A stretch of DNA of 64,000 bases from contig NZ_JALLPO010000038.1 of the NCBI RefSeq assembly GCF_023276435.1, positions 35,895 through 99,894 on the forward strand. Reading direction: 5' to 3'. Within the stretch, counting starts at the first letter, position 1, and each line of letters starts with the position of its first letter. Under the pieces are notes generated by a model. It made no database searches and was not told where the DNA came from. It worked only from the letters and a program-made list of their open reading frames with translations. Source of the stretch: Sphaerisporangium perillae (GTDB lineage Bacteria; Actinomycetota; Actinomycetes; Streptosporangiales; Streptosporangiaceae). A program made the translations under genes and the position numbers. Positions 52,226 through 61,371 of the stretch are shown here, piece by piece.

Positions 52226-54349
52226 CTAGGCCGGCGTCTCGCCCGGGTCGATCTCGCCCATGGTGTAGCTGACGGCCTCCTCGAAGTTCATCCGGGTGCC
52301 CTGCTGGTAGGTCGTGAGATAGACGTCCTCGCCGAGCATCCGCTTGCACTCCTTGACGCACTGCTCGTGCTCGGTGCTGAAGAACGGCGAGCCGAACTGC
52401 GGCAGCCCGAACATCCGCCAGTTCGCCTGCGCCGCGCCGAGGATGCGCGCCCCCCGGGACGGGTCGCCCTGCTCGACGGCGAGCTGGGACAGCGTCTCCA
52501 TCGCGAGGACGGCGCCCAGCACGTCGTGGAAGTGCCGCTTGATCCGCAGCGACTCCTGCGCGCTCAGCACGGCGTCTTCCCTGCGCCCGGTCATCCGCTC
52601 GATCGCCGAGGTCGCCCACACCGCGTACGAGCGCAGCCACAGCTCGCCGCGCTCCGAGCACAGCTGGCGGCAGTCGCGCAGCAGCGACTCGGCCTCGGTC
52701 AGCTCGTTCTGCTGGGTGAGCACGACCGCCAGCTCGACGATCGCGGGAAGCAGGCCGGGGTTCAGCTCTCGCCCGCTGCGGTGGAACTCGATCGCCACGC
52801 CGAGCAGCGCGGTCGCCTTGTGCAGGTCACCCTGGAGGAACGCGGCGGTGCCCTGCATCTTCGTCGCCAGGATGACCGCGATCGAGTCGCCCACGCGCAC
52901 GGCGTCCGTGGCGCACTGCTCCGCCGCGTCCAGCGCGCCGGTGGTGTCCCCCTGGGCGCTTCGGACGTAGGCGAGCACCCACAGCGCCTTGCAGCGCTCC
53001 TTGCTCGGCTGAGGGCTGGCGTGCAGCGCCCGTTCCAGGTAGAGCCGCCCTTCGCGGGCGAAGCCGCAGGCGACCCACATGAACCACAGGGAGGACAGCA
53101 GCTCCAGACCCGTGCGCGCCTCGGCCGGGTCGTGCAGGCAGTAGTCCAGCGCGGCCCGGATGTTGTCGTGCTCCTGCCGCATCCGCCCGAACCAGTAGAC
53201 CTGGCGGGGACCGGACCAGGCATGATCGCCCCGCTCGGCGAGCTGCAGGTAGTAGTCGCGGTGGCGGCGGCGGACCCAGTCGGTCTCGCCGAGCTTGTCC
53301 AGCCACTCCTTGCCGTAGTGGCGCAGGGTGTCGATCAGGCGGTAGCGGACCCCCGCGCGCTCATTGCTGCTCAGCAGGATCGACTTCTCCACCAGGCCCG
53401 AGACCAGGTCCATGACGCTCTCGGCGGGAAGGTCCTCGCTGGCGCAGACGTAACGGGCGGCCTCCAGTTCGAAGTCGCCGGAGAAGATGGACAGGCGGGC
53501 CCACAGCAGCCGCTCCGCGGGCTCGCACAGCTCGTGGCTCCAGCCGATGGCCGCCCGCAGCGTCTGGTGGCGGGGCAGCGCCGTGCGGCTGGCCCCCGCG
53601 AGGAGGCTGAAGCGGTCGGTCAGCAGCGTCAGGATCTGCTCGACCGACAGCGCCCGGAGGCGGACGGAGGCGAGCTCGATGGCCAGCGGGATGCCGTCGA
53701 GCCGCCGGCACAGCTCCGACACCGCCGCGATGTTGTCCTCGTCCACCGTGAAGCCGGGCACGACCGCGGAGGCGCGCTCGGCGAAGAGCTGGATCGACTC
53801 GTTGACGAACGGGCTCTCCGAGCTGTCGTCTCCCGGCACCAGCAGCGGGGCGACCGGGATCGTCTGCTCGCCCTGCACGCTGAGCGACTGCCTGCTGGTG
53901 GCCAGCACCCGCACGTGAGGGGCGTCGCGCAGCAACTGCTCCACCAACTCGGCGCACGGGACGAGGAGATGCTCGCAGGAGTCCACGACGACCAGCAGGT
54001 TGCGCGGCGTCAGCCACTCGGTGAGCGTCTCCACCTCCGGGCGGGCGGACTGGTCGGCGATGCCGAGCGCCGCGTTGACGGCGTGCGGCACCATGCCGGG
54101 ATCCTGCAGCCGGGACAGGTCGACGTACCAGACGCCGTCGGTGAACTGGGGGGCGACCTGGTGGGCGATGCGCAGGGCGGTGCGCGACTTGCCGACTCCG
54201 CCGATGCCCGTCACCGTGACGAGGCGGGACTCCTGGAGGCGCTGCCTGATGGTGGCCAGCAGACGTTCCCTTCCGACGAAGCTGGTGAGCTCCGCGGGGA
54301 GATTTCCCTCTCTGCGCCATCCTGCCGGGGTTGCCATGGGCCGCCTCAC
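52226..54349 (-). CDS. STAND/NB-ARC ATPase with TPR-like repeats, no DNA-binding domain
   Basis: 707-residue AfsR/AcoK-like signal ATPase. Walker A is TGIGGVGKSRTAL near residues 44-56, Walker B LLVVVDSCEHL, and a GIPLAIELAS block follows in the typical STAND arrangement. From about residue 380 alpha-helical repeats resemble tetratricopeptides. There is no OmpR/SARP domain at the front and no LuxR helix-turn-helix at the end, so DNA binding must come from a partner, if any. MATPAGW at 54337 is an alternative start. Confidence 0.85.
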   Translation of the reverse strand: MRRPMATPAGWRREGNLPAELTSFVGRERLLATIRQRLQESRLVTVTGIGGVGKSRTALRIAHQVAPQFTDGVWYVDLSRLQDPGMVPHAVNAALGIADQSARPEVETLTEWLTPRNLLVVVDSCEHLLVPCAELVEQLLRDAPHVRVLATSRQSLSVQGEQTIPVAPLLVPGDDSSESPFVNESIQLFAERASAVVPGFTVDEDNIAAVSELCRRLDGIPLAIELASVRLRALSVEQILTLLTDRFSLLAGASRTALPRHQTLRAAIGWSHELCEPAERLLWARLSIFSGDFELEAARYVCASEDLPAESVMDLVSGLVEKSILLSSNERAGVRYRLIDTLRHYGKEWLDKLGETDWVRRRHRDYYLQLAERGDHAWSGPRQVYWFGRMRQEHDNIRAALDYCLHDPAEARTGLELLSSLWFMWVACGFAREGRLYLERALHASPQPSKERCKALWVLAYVRSAQGDTTGALDAAEQCATDAVRVGDSIAVILATKMQGTAAFLQGDLHKATALLGVAIEFHRSGRELNPGLLPAIVELAVVLTQQNELTEAESLLRDCRQLCSERGELWLRSYAVWATSAIERMTGRREDAVLSAQESLRIKRHFHDVLGAVLAMETLSQLAVEQGDPSRGARILGAAQANWRMFGLPQFGSPFFSTEHEQCVKECKRMLGEDVYLTTYQQGTRMNFEEAVSYTMGEIDPGETPA

Positions 54350-54424
54350 GGGGGTCGTTCCGGCGTGCTGCCTGCTTCCGCATCGTACCCGCGCGAGCCG
54401 TTAGCTGTCCTTTGTGCCGCAGAT

Positions 54425-54523
54425 GTACGCCCCAGATCTGATCTCAGGGGGACAGACGTACGTCCGAGCCTCCACCGCGGGGGAACAGATGTCCACCCGG
54501 GACGCCACTCTCGGGGACGAGGG
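54425..54523. repeat. three tandem imperfect 33-bp repeats in a divergent promoter region
   Basis: Units begin at 54425 (GTACGCCCCA), 54458 (GTACGTCCGA) and 54491 (GTCCACCCGG). Each ends in a GGGGGACAGAC / GGGGGAACAGAT / GGGGACGAGG core, and a CAGATGT half-unit precedes the first. Period 33 bp is about three helical turns, so a protein bound at each unit would lie on one DNA face. They sit between the STAND gene and the 55-residue gene, 75-175 bp from the STAND start. Confidence 0.7.
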
Positions 54524-54564
54524 ACGTGTTGCGGGGGTGACGATCGCATTACCCCGCGGGCGCG

Positions 54565-54577
54565 TAGCATTGTGCCG
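54565..54577 (+). promoter_or_regulatory. -10 box for the leaderless 55-residue gene
   Basis: TAGCAT at 54565-54570 lies six bases before GTG 54577 with no ribosome site between, as in leaderless actinomycete messages. Confidence 0.45.
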
Positions 54578-54744
54578 TGACTGCGCATGAGCCGGATGAT
54601 CTGCGTCCGGTGGACCTCTCAGAAGAGGGACTGCCGGTGCTGCCTGACCAGACGAGCGACGACACCGACCTCGGTTGGGGCGAGTGGCGCTCGTCCGACG
54701 ACGTGTCCCGGTTGCTGGAGGAGCGCCCGCCGCACTGGGACTGA
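54577..54744 (+). CDS. small acidic protein, 55 residues, conserved-looking
   Basis: GTG 54577 to TGA 54742-54744 encodes 55 residues. The N-terminus is acidic (TAHEPDDLRPVDLSEEG). The C-terminus has an aromatic-basic block, GWGEWRSSDDVSRLLEERPPHWD, that looks like a conserved actinobacterial tail. Support comes from the leaderless -10 box, codon choice biased to G/C at third positions, and the strong terminator palindrome immediately after the stop. Function unknown. It is divergent from the STAND ATPase gene, separated only by the 33-bp repeats. Confidence 0.75.
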   Translation: MTAHEPDDLRPVDLSEEGLPVLPDQTSDDTDLGWGEWRSSDDVSRLLEERPPHWD

Positions 54745-54755
54745 CATCCGTCGTC

Positions 54756-54785
54756 AGGGCTCCGCGGGCATGCCCGCGGAGCCCT
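54756..54785. terminator. perfect 30-bp palindromic terminator
   Basis: AGGGCTCCGCGGGCA is followed directly by its exact reverse complement. The hairpin lies between the 55-residue gene and the convergent DUF2637 gene, and should terminate both directions. Confidence 0.8.
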
Positions 54786-54816
54786 CGTCACGCCGCCGGC
54801 GCGGCGGGCACGCCCG

Positions 54817-56127
54817 TCAGGCGCCGACCGGGTCGGCCGACGGAGCCGAGCCGTTCATGGAGAGCACCCGCTCGCGGTCCGGCCGCTCGGGCTTGTCCGG
54901 GTTGTCCGGCACCACGATGGCGGGGAAGGTCCCGGTGTCGACGATGCCGTGCTCGTTGTAGGCCGTCTCGATCAGCGCGTGGGCGCGCGGCTCCAGCTTC
55001 CACAGCGCGCGGTACTCCCTGGCCGTGGCGGTCGAGATGCCGATCTCCCTGGCGATGTCGGCGGCCCGTGGGACGATCTTGCGTTCGATCTGGTTGTCCC
55101 AGTAGGAGCGGGCGGCACGCATGAGCGCGGCTCGCTGGGCCGTGTCGACCACCGGCGGGACCGAGTCGGGCTCCACCATCTCGGCCTCCTCGTCGTCGTC
55201 GGCGATGTAGGCCGCGACCGGGGAGGGGCCCACCGGCAGGGCGTGCCGCCTCTCCTCCTCGGGCTCGGGGGCCCACGGCACCGGGGGACGCAGGTCGATG
55301 AGCGCGTTCGTGTTGTACAGCGCGCCGATCTGCGACAGGAGCGCCTCCTGGCGGTCGGCGTCCACCGCGAGGCCGGTGTGCTCGACCGCCTGGTCCATCA
55401 TGCGGTCGAGCCTGGCGAGCGCCACGCGCATCTTGCGGTCGGAGGCGCCGGCCTCGCGCAGCGCGCGGGCGCGCTTGGCGGCCAGGGCCACGCGGGTCAG
55501 CCTCCGGTGGGCGTCGACCTCGCTGGCGGTGCGGTCGCTGACCTCCGCCAGCCCGAGCCGGACCATGGCGCGTTCGGGGGTGATCCGCCACTTGATGCGC
55601 GAGCGGCCCGTCAGGCGGACCCGCTCGATGGCCATGCCGCGCTCCCACAGCCACGCGGCGACCAGCGGCGCGGCCAGCCGGAAGATCGCCTCGGCCAGGC
55701 TGCGGGCGTCCAGGCTGGACAGCACTGCGGACAGGCTCGTCAGCGCCCACACGGCGATGCCGTCGATGCCGGCCGAGTAGTTCTCCCGCATGTTGCGGCG
55801 GGCGCGCACCGCGCTGGTGATCACCGCGACTTCGATGAACGCGAACAGCAGGAGCCGCAGTGGGCCGTCGAAGCCGAGCACGTCGCCGGAGAACCGCCAC
55901 ATGCCCTGCGCGGACACCCCCGTGGCGATGCTGGCGGCGACGATGGTGAGGATGTCCTCCGCCGGGCGGTTCTCGGCGAACCGGCGGTAGGCGCGGGCAG
56001 CCGCCCGGTAGGCGGCGCGAAGGGTGAAGGACGCGAGGACCAGAACGACCAGGGCGGACACACAGATGATGGCCGTTTGACCCGGATGTTCGGATGCGAA
56101 AGTAGTTATCTGCTCGAAGGGGGGCAT
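54817..56127 (-). CDS. DUF2637 membrane protein with C-terminal HTH
   Basis: 436 residues from ATG 56127. Four membrane segments lie in residues 15-190 (AIICVSALVVLVLASFTLRAAY, EDILTIVAASIATGVSAQGM, LRLLLFAFIEVAVITSAV and IDGIAVWALTSLSAVLSSL), the DUF2637 signature also found in conjugative plasmid and integrative-element (Spd-type) proteins. A charged helical region follows, and near residues 340-375 there is a helix-turn-helix: AADIAREIGISTATAREYRALWK. The combination fits plasmid spread proteins, but no transfer, integrase or replication gene is adjacent. Confidence 0.8.
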   Translation of the reverse strand: MPPFEQITTFASEHPGQTAIICVSALVVLVLASFTLRAAYRAAARAYRRFAENRPAEDILTIVAASIATGVSAQGMWRFSGDVLGFDGPLRLLLFAFIEVAVITSAVRARRNMRENYSAGIDGIAVWALTSLSAVLSSLDARSLAEAIFRLAAPLVAAWLWERGMAIERVRLTGRSRIKWRITPERAMVRLGLAEVSDRTASEVDAHRRLTRVALAAKRARALREAGASDRKMRVALARLDRMMDQAVEHTGLAVDADRQEALLSQIGALYNTNALIDLRPPVPWAPEPEEERRHALPVGPSPVAAYIADDDEEAEMVEPDSVPPVVDTAQRAALMRAARSYWDNQIERKIVPRAADIAREIGISTATAREYRALWKLEPRAHALIETAYNEHGIVDTGTFPAIVVPDNPDKPERPDRERVLSMNGSAPSADPVGA

Positions 56128-56476
56128 CAGTCTCTGTCCGTCGTTCTCGATGTCCGACAGGATTACCGAGAGGATCATTCCAGAATGTCGCCGAACTTGT
56201 TCGCCGAAACGGACATTCGTCTCCGGAAAGTCACCTTGCTCACCTGCCCCAGGGATGAGTGACCTGCGACCAATGTCCGGAAGTAGGGGACAGGTCGTCC
56301 GATCGCATCGCATGATGGTCCCGGCGCGTGGCGGTCACAGGATTTCCTGACTGGTGTGACCGGGCGAGGTCTGAATTCCACTCTCCCGCCACACCATCCG
56401 AAATGTGGCCGTTAATTGATATATTTCCCATTTGGGGTATTTGTCGGGCCGGCCGGGCACCGGGACGCCGTGCCGG
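56128..56476. other. intergenic region, no gene seen
   Basis: 349 bp between the DUF2637 start and the ABC permease stop. It holds an AT-rich patch (GTTAATTGATATATTTCCC, about 56411-56430) that may be the DUF2637 promoter region or a spacer. An upstream in-frame extension of DUF2637 to 56313 is judged non-coding. Confidence 0.45.
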
Positions 56477-57331
56477 TCAGGAGACCACGTCCTTGCGGCG
56501 GAAGCGGCGGAAGGCCACGGCGATCAGGATCGAGGCGTAGGTCACCGACAGGGCCGCGCCCTTGGTCATGCCGCTCCAGTCGAGCTCGGGGACCAGCGCG
56601 TCCAGCCAGGCGGTGCTCCAGAAGGTCGGCAGGAACTCCCGCACCACGCCGAGCGCCTCCACCGCCTGCAGGATGTTGCTCACGATGACCAGCCCGACCG
56701 CGCCGCCGACCGCGCCCAGCGGCGAGTCGGTGCTGACCGACAGCAGGAACGCCAGAGCCGCGACGACCAGCTGGCTCACCAGGGCGTACCCGATGACGAT
56801 GCCGAACCGCGGCAGCACGGCCGAAGCCCCGATCACCTCCCCGGTGCCCGGCAGCCGGACGTCGTTCCAGCCGAAGGTCACCGTGCCGGCTAGCAGCGCC
56901 ATCAGCGGCAGCACGATGACCGCCGTGGCCGAGAATCCGAGGGCGACGACCAGCTTCTGCCGCAGCAACCGGTCACGCGGCACCGGGGCCGCCAGCAGGT
57001 AGCGCAGGGACGACCAGCTCGCCTCGCTCGCCACGGTGTCCCCGCAGAACAGCGCCACCGCCACCACCAGCAGCAGCGAGGCCGACACCGACAGGGTGAA
57101 CGCCGCGAAGTTCAGACCGCCCTGGGTGGCCAGGTCGGACAGCCGCAGGGAGTTCTGCTGCGCCGGCGCCGGGCCGAGCGAGAAGGCCACGACCAGGATC
57201 CACGGCAGCGCCAGCAGCAGGCCGAACATCACCAGCGTGCGGCGCCGCTTGAGCTGGCGCACGATCTCCACCCGCAACGGCAGCGTGCGCCCGGGAGCGT
57301 ACGCGGCGCCCGTGGACAGTCCGGATGTCAC
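56477..57331 (-). CDS. ABC-2 type transporter permease
   Basis: 284-residue membrane protein with six helices and the ABC-2 layout: two N-terminal helices around LVMFGLLLALPWILVVAFS, four more to the end, with VASEASWSSLRYLLAAPVPRDRLL as the cytoplasmic coupling region. GTG 57331 overlaps the stop of the hydrolase-ATPase fusion (GTGA), so the ATPase half of that fusion must be its partner. Function: export of a lipid, peptide or drug-type molecule. Confidence 0.88.
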   Translation of the reverse strand: MTSGLSTGAAYAPGRTLPLRVEIVRQLKRRRTLVMFGLLLALPWILVVAFSLGPAPAQQNSLRLSDLATQGGLNFAAFTLSVSASLLLVVAVALFCGDTVASEASWSSLRYLLAAPVPRDRLLRQKLVVALGFSATAVIVLPLMALLAGTVTFGWNDVRLPGTGEVIGASAVLPRFGIVIGYALVSQLVVAALAFLLSVSTDSPLGAVGGAVGLVIVSNILQAVEALGVVREFLPTFWSTAWLDALVPELDWSGMTKGAALSVTYASILIAVAFRRFRRKDVVS

Positions 57332-59928
57332 GCCTTGTCTCCGATCAGGTCAAGGAAGACGTCCTCGAGACGTCCCTTCGAGCCATTGGACGGCGCCGCG
57401 CCTACGAGCAGGTCGCTGACCGGCCCGGTGGTGACCAGCCGGCCGCGGTGCATCACGACCACGTGGTCGCAGGTCTGCTCGACCTCCGCCAGCATGTGGC
57501 TGGAGACGATCACCGTCCGGCCGGCCGCGGCGTAGCGGATCAGGACCCGGCGCATCTCGGCGATCTGCGGCGGGTCCAGGCCGTTCGTGGGCTCGTCCAG
57601 CACGAGCAGGTCGGGCAGGCCGAGCATTGCCTGGGCGATGGCCAGTCGCTGGCGCATGCCCTGGGAGTAGGTGCGCACCGCCCGCTCGAGCGCCGCGCCG
57701 AGCCCGGCGATCTCCAGCGCCTCCTCCAGGTGGGCGTCGCCCTTCGGTCGCCCGGTCGCCCGCCAGTAGAGCTCGAGGTTCTCCCTGCCGGACAGGTGGG
57801 GCAGGAAACCGGGCCCCTCGACGAACGAGCCGAGGCGCGAGAGCACCGGCGCTCCGGGCGTCACCCGGTGCCCGAAGATGCGGATCTCGCCCGCGTCGGG
57901 ATGGATCAGGCCCATCATCATGCGCATGGTGGTCGTCTTGCCCGCGCCGTTCGGCCCGAGCAGGCCGAGGACCCGGCCCTTGTCCACCTGGAACGACAGG
58001 CCGTCGACGGCGAGCTCGCCGTCGCGGTACCTCTTGGTCAGCCCGGTGATCCGCAGCGGCACCTCCGCCAGCTCCGGATCCGGCACGTCCGCGCGGCGGG
58101 CGCGCCCGAGGAGCAGGAGCGCGGCGGCGACGACCACCGCGGCGAGCGGAAGGGCCCAGGTCCACCAGCTCAGGCCGGGGCCGGCGGCCCGCAGCGACGG
58201 GTCGGTGGGCACGGTGAGCGCGGGCGAGGCGAGCCCGACGCGGTGGACGGCGGGCGCCGCGGGGGAGGCGTAGCCCATGTCCGTGGTGCTCAGCACGAGG
58301 CGAAGCCGGTGCCCGGCGTCGAAGCGGTGGTCGATGGCCGGAAGGGTGACCGAGACGGTGGTCCCGGCCTGGGTCGCCGTGACCCGGAAGGGGGCCACCA
58401 GCCCCTGCGGCAGCGCCGGGAGCTGCCCGCCCACGTCGTAGAGCTTGGCGAACAGCGTGACCTCGCCCTCGCCGTGCACCCTGACGTCGACCACCGGCGT
58501 GCCGGTGACCTCCAGCGGCGCGGAGAGCGGCGCGGACTCGAAGGCGGCGGCCTGGCCCGGCATGTCGATGGCCAGACCGCCCCCGCCGAGGCCGCTCAGC
58601 AGGCTCCCCATGCCCGGCACGGTCGAGATGGAGGCCGGTGAGCCGCCCGGCGGGCTGGCCACCTGCTGGTCGGGACCCGCCAGCGGGACCGACGTGCGCG
58701 CCGTGCCCGACAGGCCGGGATAGCTCCCGGTGCCGGCGTGGACCAGGACGGGACGGCGCGTGCCGGGGTCGCGCCCGCCGTCGCGGGTCACGGTGAAGGC
58801 GTCCCCGAGTGAGCCGCCGTCCTTCTTGAGCCAGTGGTCGAACCAGCCGATCGTGCGGTCGGCCACCCAGTCGGGCTCGCCGTCGCCGCCGTCGTGGCCG
58901 CCGGCGAACCAGGCGACCTCCACGGGGGCGCCGGTCGCCGCGATGGCCTTGGCGTTGGCGTCCGCGTGGGCGAGGGGGAACAGCGAGTCGTACTCGCCCT
59001 GGATGAGCAGCGCCGGCACGCGGATCTTCCCCGGCACCGAGATGGGGCTCGACCTGCGGAGGGTCTCGACGGCGGCGGGGGTGGCGCGGCCGGTCTCGGC
59101 CACCTGCTGGTACATCTGGCAGATCGCCGGCAGGAACCGCCCGCACTGGACCTCCTGGGCCCCGGCGACCGGGCCGGTGGACCCGGTCGCGTTCCGGCCG
59201 CCGCTGGATTGCCCGCTTGATCCGGCCGATCCCGGCCCGCTGGAGCCGGCGAGGAGCCCCTGGGCGCCCGCGCCCGGGGCGAGGGGGGAGTCCACGGCCC
59301 TGCTGAAGAACAGGCCGGCCCACATGCGCTTGAAGACGCCCTTCTCCGGGCCCTCGCCCGACGCGCCGGGGAACAGCGCGTCGGCCAGGTCGTACCAGGT
59401 GATCTGCGGCACGATGGCGTCGATCCTGCCGTCGTAGGCGGCGGCCATCAGCGTGATGGCCCCGCCGTAGGAGCCGCCCGCGACGCCGAGGCGGGGGTCT
59501 CCCGCCGCGTCGAGCAGCACCTCGGGCCGCCGGGCCACCCAGTCGATCAGCTGCTTGACGTCCTTGACCTCGTAGTCGGGGGAGTTGAGCGCGATCTGCC
59601 CGGTGGAGGCGCCGAAGCCCCTGGCCGACCAGGTGAGCACGGCGTACCCCGCCTGCGCCAGCCGTTCGGCCTGGTCGCGCACGCTCTGCTTGCTGCCGCC
59701 GAACCCATGGGCGAGGAGCACGGCGGGCGCCTTGCCGCCGCCTGCGGGCGGGAAGAACGTGGTGTCCAGCGTCACCCGCTGGTCATCGGCCGGGCCGTCG
59801 ACGACCGGGATCATCTGGTCGATCGCCCGCACCGGCGGCGGTGACGGCCACGCGGCCCACACCACCGCGCCCAGCGCCAGCAGCGCCACGACGATCAACG
59901 CCACCGGTCGTCTCCCCCGAACCTTCAT
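57328..59928 (-). CDS. alpha/beta hydrolase-ABC ATPase fusion protein
   Basis: 866 residues joining two enzymes through membrane helices. Helix 1 (residues 9-27) follows a basic N-terminus. Residues 40-590 form an X-prolyl dipeptidyl-peptidase/CocE-like alpha/beta hydrolase: VLLAHGFGGSKQS, the nucleophile Ser in GGSYGGAITL near 153, an Asp in LLIQGEYDSLFP and a His in AGGHDGGDGE, plus the beta-jelly-roll domain from about 430. Helix 2 (WTWALPLAAVVVAAALLLLG, about 598-617) is followed by a basic linker and an ABC ATPase with Walker A GPNGAGKTTTMRM near 655, signature YSQGMRQRLAIAQAM and Walker B LLVLDEPTNGLD. The two helices would place the hydrolase outside and the ATPase inside the cell. Confidence 0.9.
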   Translation of the reverse strand: MKVRGRRPVALIVVALLALGAVVWAAWPSPPPVRAIDQMIPVVDGPADDQRVTLDTTFFPPAGGGKAPAVLLAHGFGGSKQSVRDQAERLAQAGYAVLTWSARGFGASTGQIALNSPDYEVKDVKQLIDWVARRPEVLLDAAGDPRLGVAGGSYGGAITLMAAAYDGRIDAIVPQITWYDLADALFPGASGEGPEKGVFKRMWAGLFFSRAVDSPLAPGAGAQGLLAGSSGPGSAGSSGQSSGGRNATGSTGPVAGAQEVQCGRFLPAICQMYQQVAETGRATPAAVETLRRSSPISVPGKIRVPALLIQGEYDSLFPLAHADANAKAIAATGAPVEVAWFAGGHDGGDGEPDWVADRTIGWFDHWLKKDGGSLGDAFTVTRDGGRDPGTRRPVLVHAGTGSYPGLSGTARTSVPLAGPDQQVASPPGGSPASISTVPGMGSLLSGLGGGGLAIDMPGQAAAFESAPLSAPLEVTGTPVVDVRVHGEGEVTLFAKLYDVGGQLPALPQGLVAPFRVTATQAGTTVSVTLPAIDHRFDAGHRLRLVLSTTDMGYASPAAPAVHRVGLASPALTVPTDPSLRAAGPGLSWWTWALPLAAVVVAAALLLLGRARRADVPDPELAEVPLRITGLTKRYRDGELAVDGLSFQVDKGRVLGLLGPNGAGKTTTMRMMMGLIHPDAGEIRIFGHRVTPGAPVLSRLGSFVEGPGFLPHLSGRENLELYWRATGRPKGDAHLEEALEIAGLGAALERAVRTYSQGMRQRLAIAQAMLGLPDLLVLDEPTNGLDPPQIAEMRRVLIRYAAAGRTVIVSSHMLAEVEQTCDHVVVMHRGRLVTTGPVSDLLVGAAPSNGSKGRLEDVFLDLIGDKA

Positions 59929-60051
59929 GGCGAGAGCCTACTGACCTGCCGCTGAGAGATCGCTGAGACACCGAGCCCGAGGTGGATCGCGGGTTATCTC
60001 GGGGTAACTCCCGATTGCGGAGCATGTCGGCGGACCGGCATCATTCTTGAC

Positions 60052-61218
60052 GTGAAGCAAGGCGCAGGTAACGCAGGCATCAAGGCCAAGGCCGCCCAGG
60101 CGGTCCAATGGGCCCTTCCCTACTGGACACGGGGTGAGGCGGGCCGCGAGACGCCACCGGACCTGTTCCGCGTCCTGTACTTCGGATGGATCGGGGCCTT
60201 CGTCCTGAAGGTCCTCGGGGCCTCCTGGGACGTGTCGTGGCACTTCAAGTGGCTGCGCGACGACCTGGCGCCTCCCCACCTGCTCAACAGCGCCGGCACG
60301 GCCATCGTGGTCGCCCTGGTGATCGTGCACAGCTACACCGGGTACGGCGTGGACCGCATCGCGCAGCGGCTGATCCAGTGGGGCACCGGGATGTTCCTCA
60401 TCGCGGTGCCCATCGACCTGATCAACCACAGGGTGAACGGCGTCGACATCACCTCGTGGAGCCCTTCGCACATGCTGCTGTACATCGGCACGGCGTTCAT
60501 GATCGCCGGAGTGATCCGCGGGTGGTACCTCTACGCCCCCGAGGGCAGGCGACGCTCGATCGTCCTCGGCGCGCTATTCGTCTTCTTCCTGGAGAACACG
60601 CTCTTCCCGAGCGAGCACCAGGAGTACGGCGTGCTGGAGCTCGCCTCCTGGGACCGGGGGCAGCCGTACGCCGAGCCGAGCCTGATCCAGTTCGCCGCCA
60701 ATCAGATGAAACGGCCCGTCGACCGGGGCATGGTGGAGCAGTTCTCGCTGCCCGTCCCGAGCTGGGTGTACCCCATGTGGTTCGGCATCGCGGCAGTGCT
60801 GGTGCTCGTGCTGGCCCGCGCGCTGGTCGGCCGCAGGTGGACCGCCACCGCGGTCGCCGGGGTGTACGTCGGCTACCGGGCCGTCATCTGGCCGCTGCTG
60901 GTCGCCGCGGACTTCCCGCCGTCGGCGGTGCCGTTCTTCCTGCTCGCCGCCGCCGTCTGCGTCGACGTGGCGTTCATGATCCGGATTCCGGCGGCACGGG
61001 CCGCGCTCGGCGCCGTCCTGGTCACCGGGGGAGTGTACGGCGGGCTCGCCCTGCAGGACCGCCTGCTGGAGGCCCCGCCCTTCCTGGTGGCCTCCGCGCC
61101 GGTCACCGCCGTCGTCCTCGGCGCGGCCTGGTACGGCATGGAGTGGTACCGCCGCAGGCACTCGGGCCGGCCGGAGACCGCGGCCTCCGTCCCCGTCAGC
61201 GCACCCGTCACTCCCTGA
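60052..61218 (+). CDS. multi-spanning membrane protein, unknown
   Basis: 388 residues with eight or nine predicted helices, e.g. VLYFGWIGAFVLKVLGASWDVSW, LIQWGTGMFLIAVPIDLINH, FMIAGVIRGWYLY and VLVLVLARALVG. The segment NHRVNGVDITSWSPSHMLLYIG has several His residues that might bind metal. Start GTG 60052, with a CATTCT -10-like block just upstream and no ribosome site. The gene is convergent with the CopD gene. A copper link is only suggested by the neighbours. Confidence 0.6.
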   Translation: MKQGAGNAGIKAKAAQAVQWALPYWTRGEAGRETPPDLFRVLYFGWIGAFVLKVLGASWDVSWHFKWLRDDLAPPHLLNSAGTAIVVALVIVHSYTGYGVDRIAQRLIQWGTGMFLIAVPIDLINHRVNGVDITSWSPSHMLLYIGTAFMIAGVIRGWYLYAPEGRRRSIVLGALFVFFLENTLFPSEHQEYGVLELASWDRGQPYAEPSLIQFAANQMKRPVDRGMVEQFSLPVPSWVYPMWFGIAAVLVLVLARALVGRRWTATAVAGVYVGYRAVIWPLLVAADFPPSAVPFFLLAAAVCVDVAFMIRIPAARAALGAVLVTGGVYGGLALQDRLLEAPPFLVASAPVTAVVLGAAWYGMEWYRRRHSGRPETAASVPVSAPVTP

Positions 61219-61231
61219 GAGTCATCCTCCG

Positions 61232-61258
61232 GGCCCGGTTCTCCAACGGAGCCGGGCC
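61232..61258. terminator. hairpin between the convergent membrane gene and copD
   Basis: GGCCCGG / CCGGGCC with an inner CTCC/GGAG extension, immediately after the membrane gene stop. A related partial copy (TTCTCCAGTGGAGCCGGGC) follows at about 61272. Confidence 0.6.
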
Positions 61259-61371
61259 TGCGGCGTCCCGCTTCTCCAGTGGAGCCGGGCGCGTGGCGTC
61301 GAAGGAGTGAAGGGCGCCGGACGGTGGCCGGGACGCGGAGACCGGCCGAGCGCCGCGCGGGCCGGCGCCGG

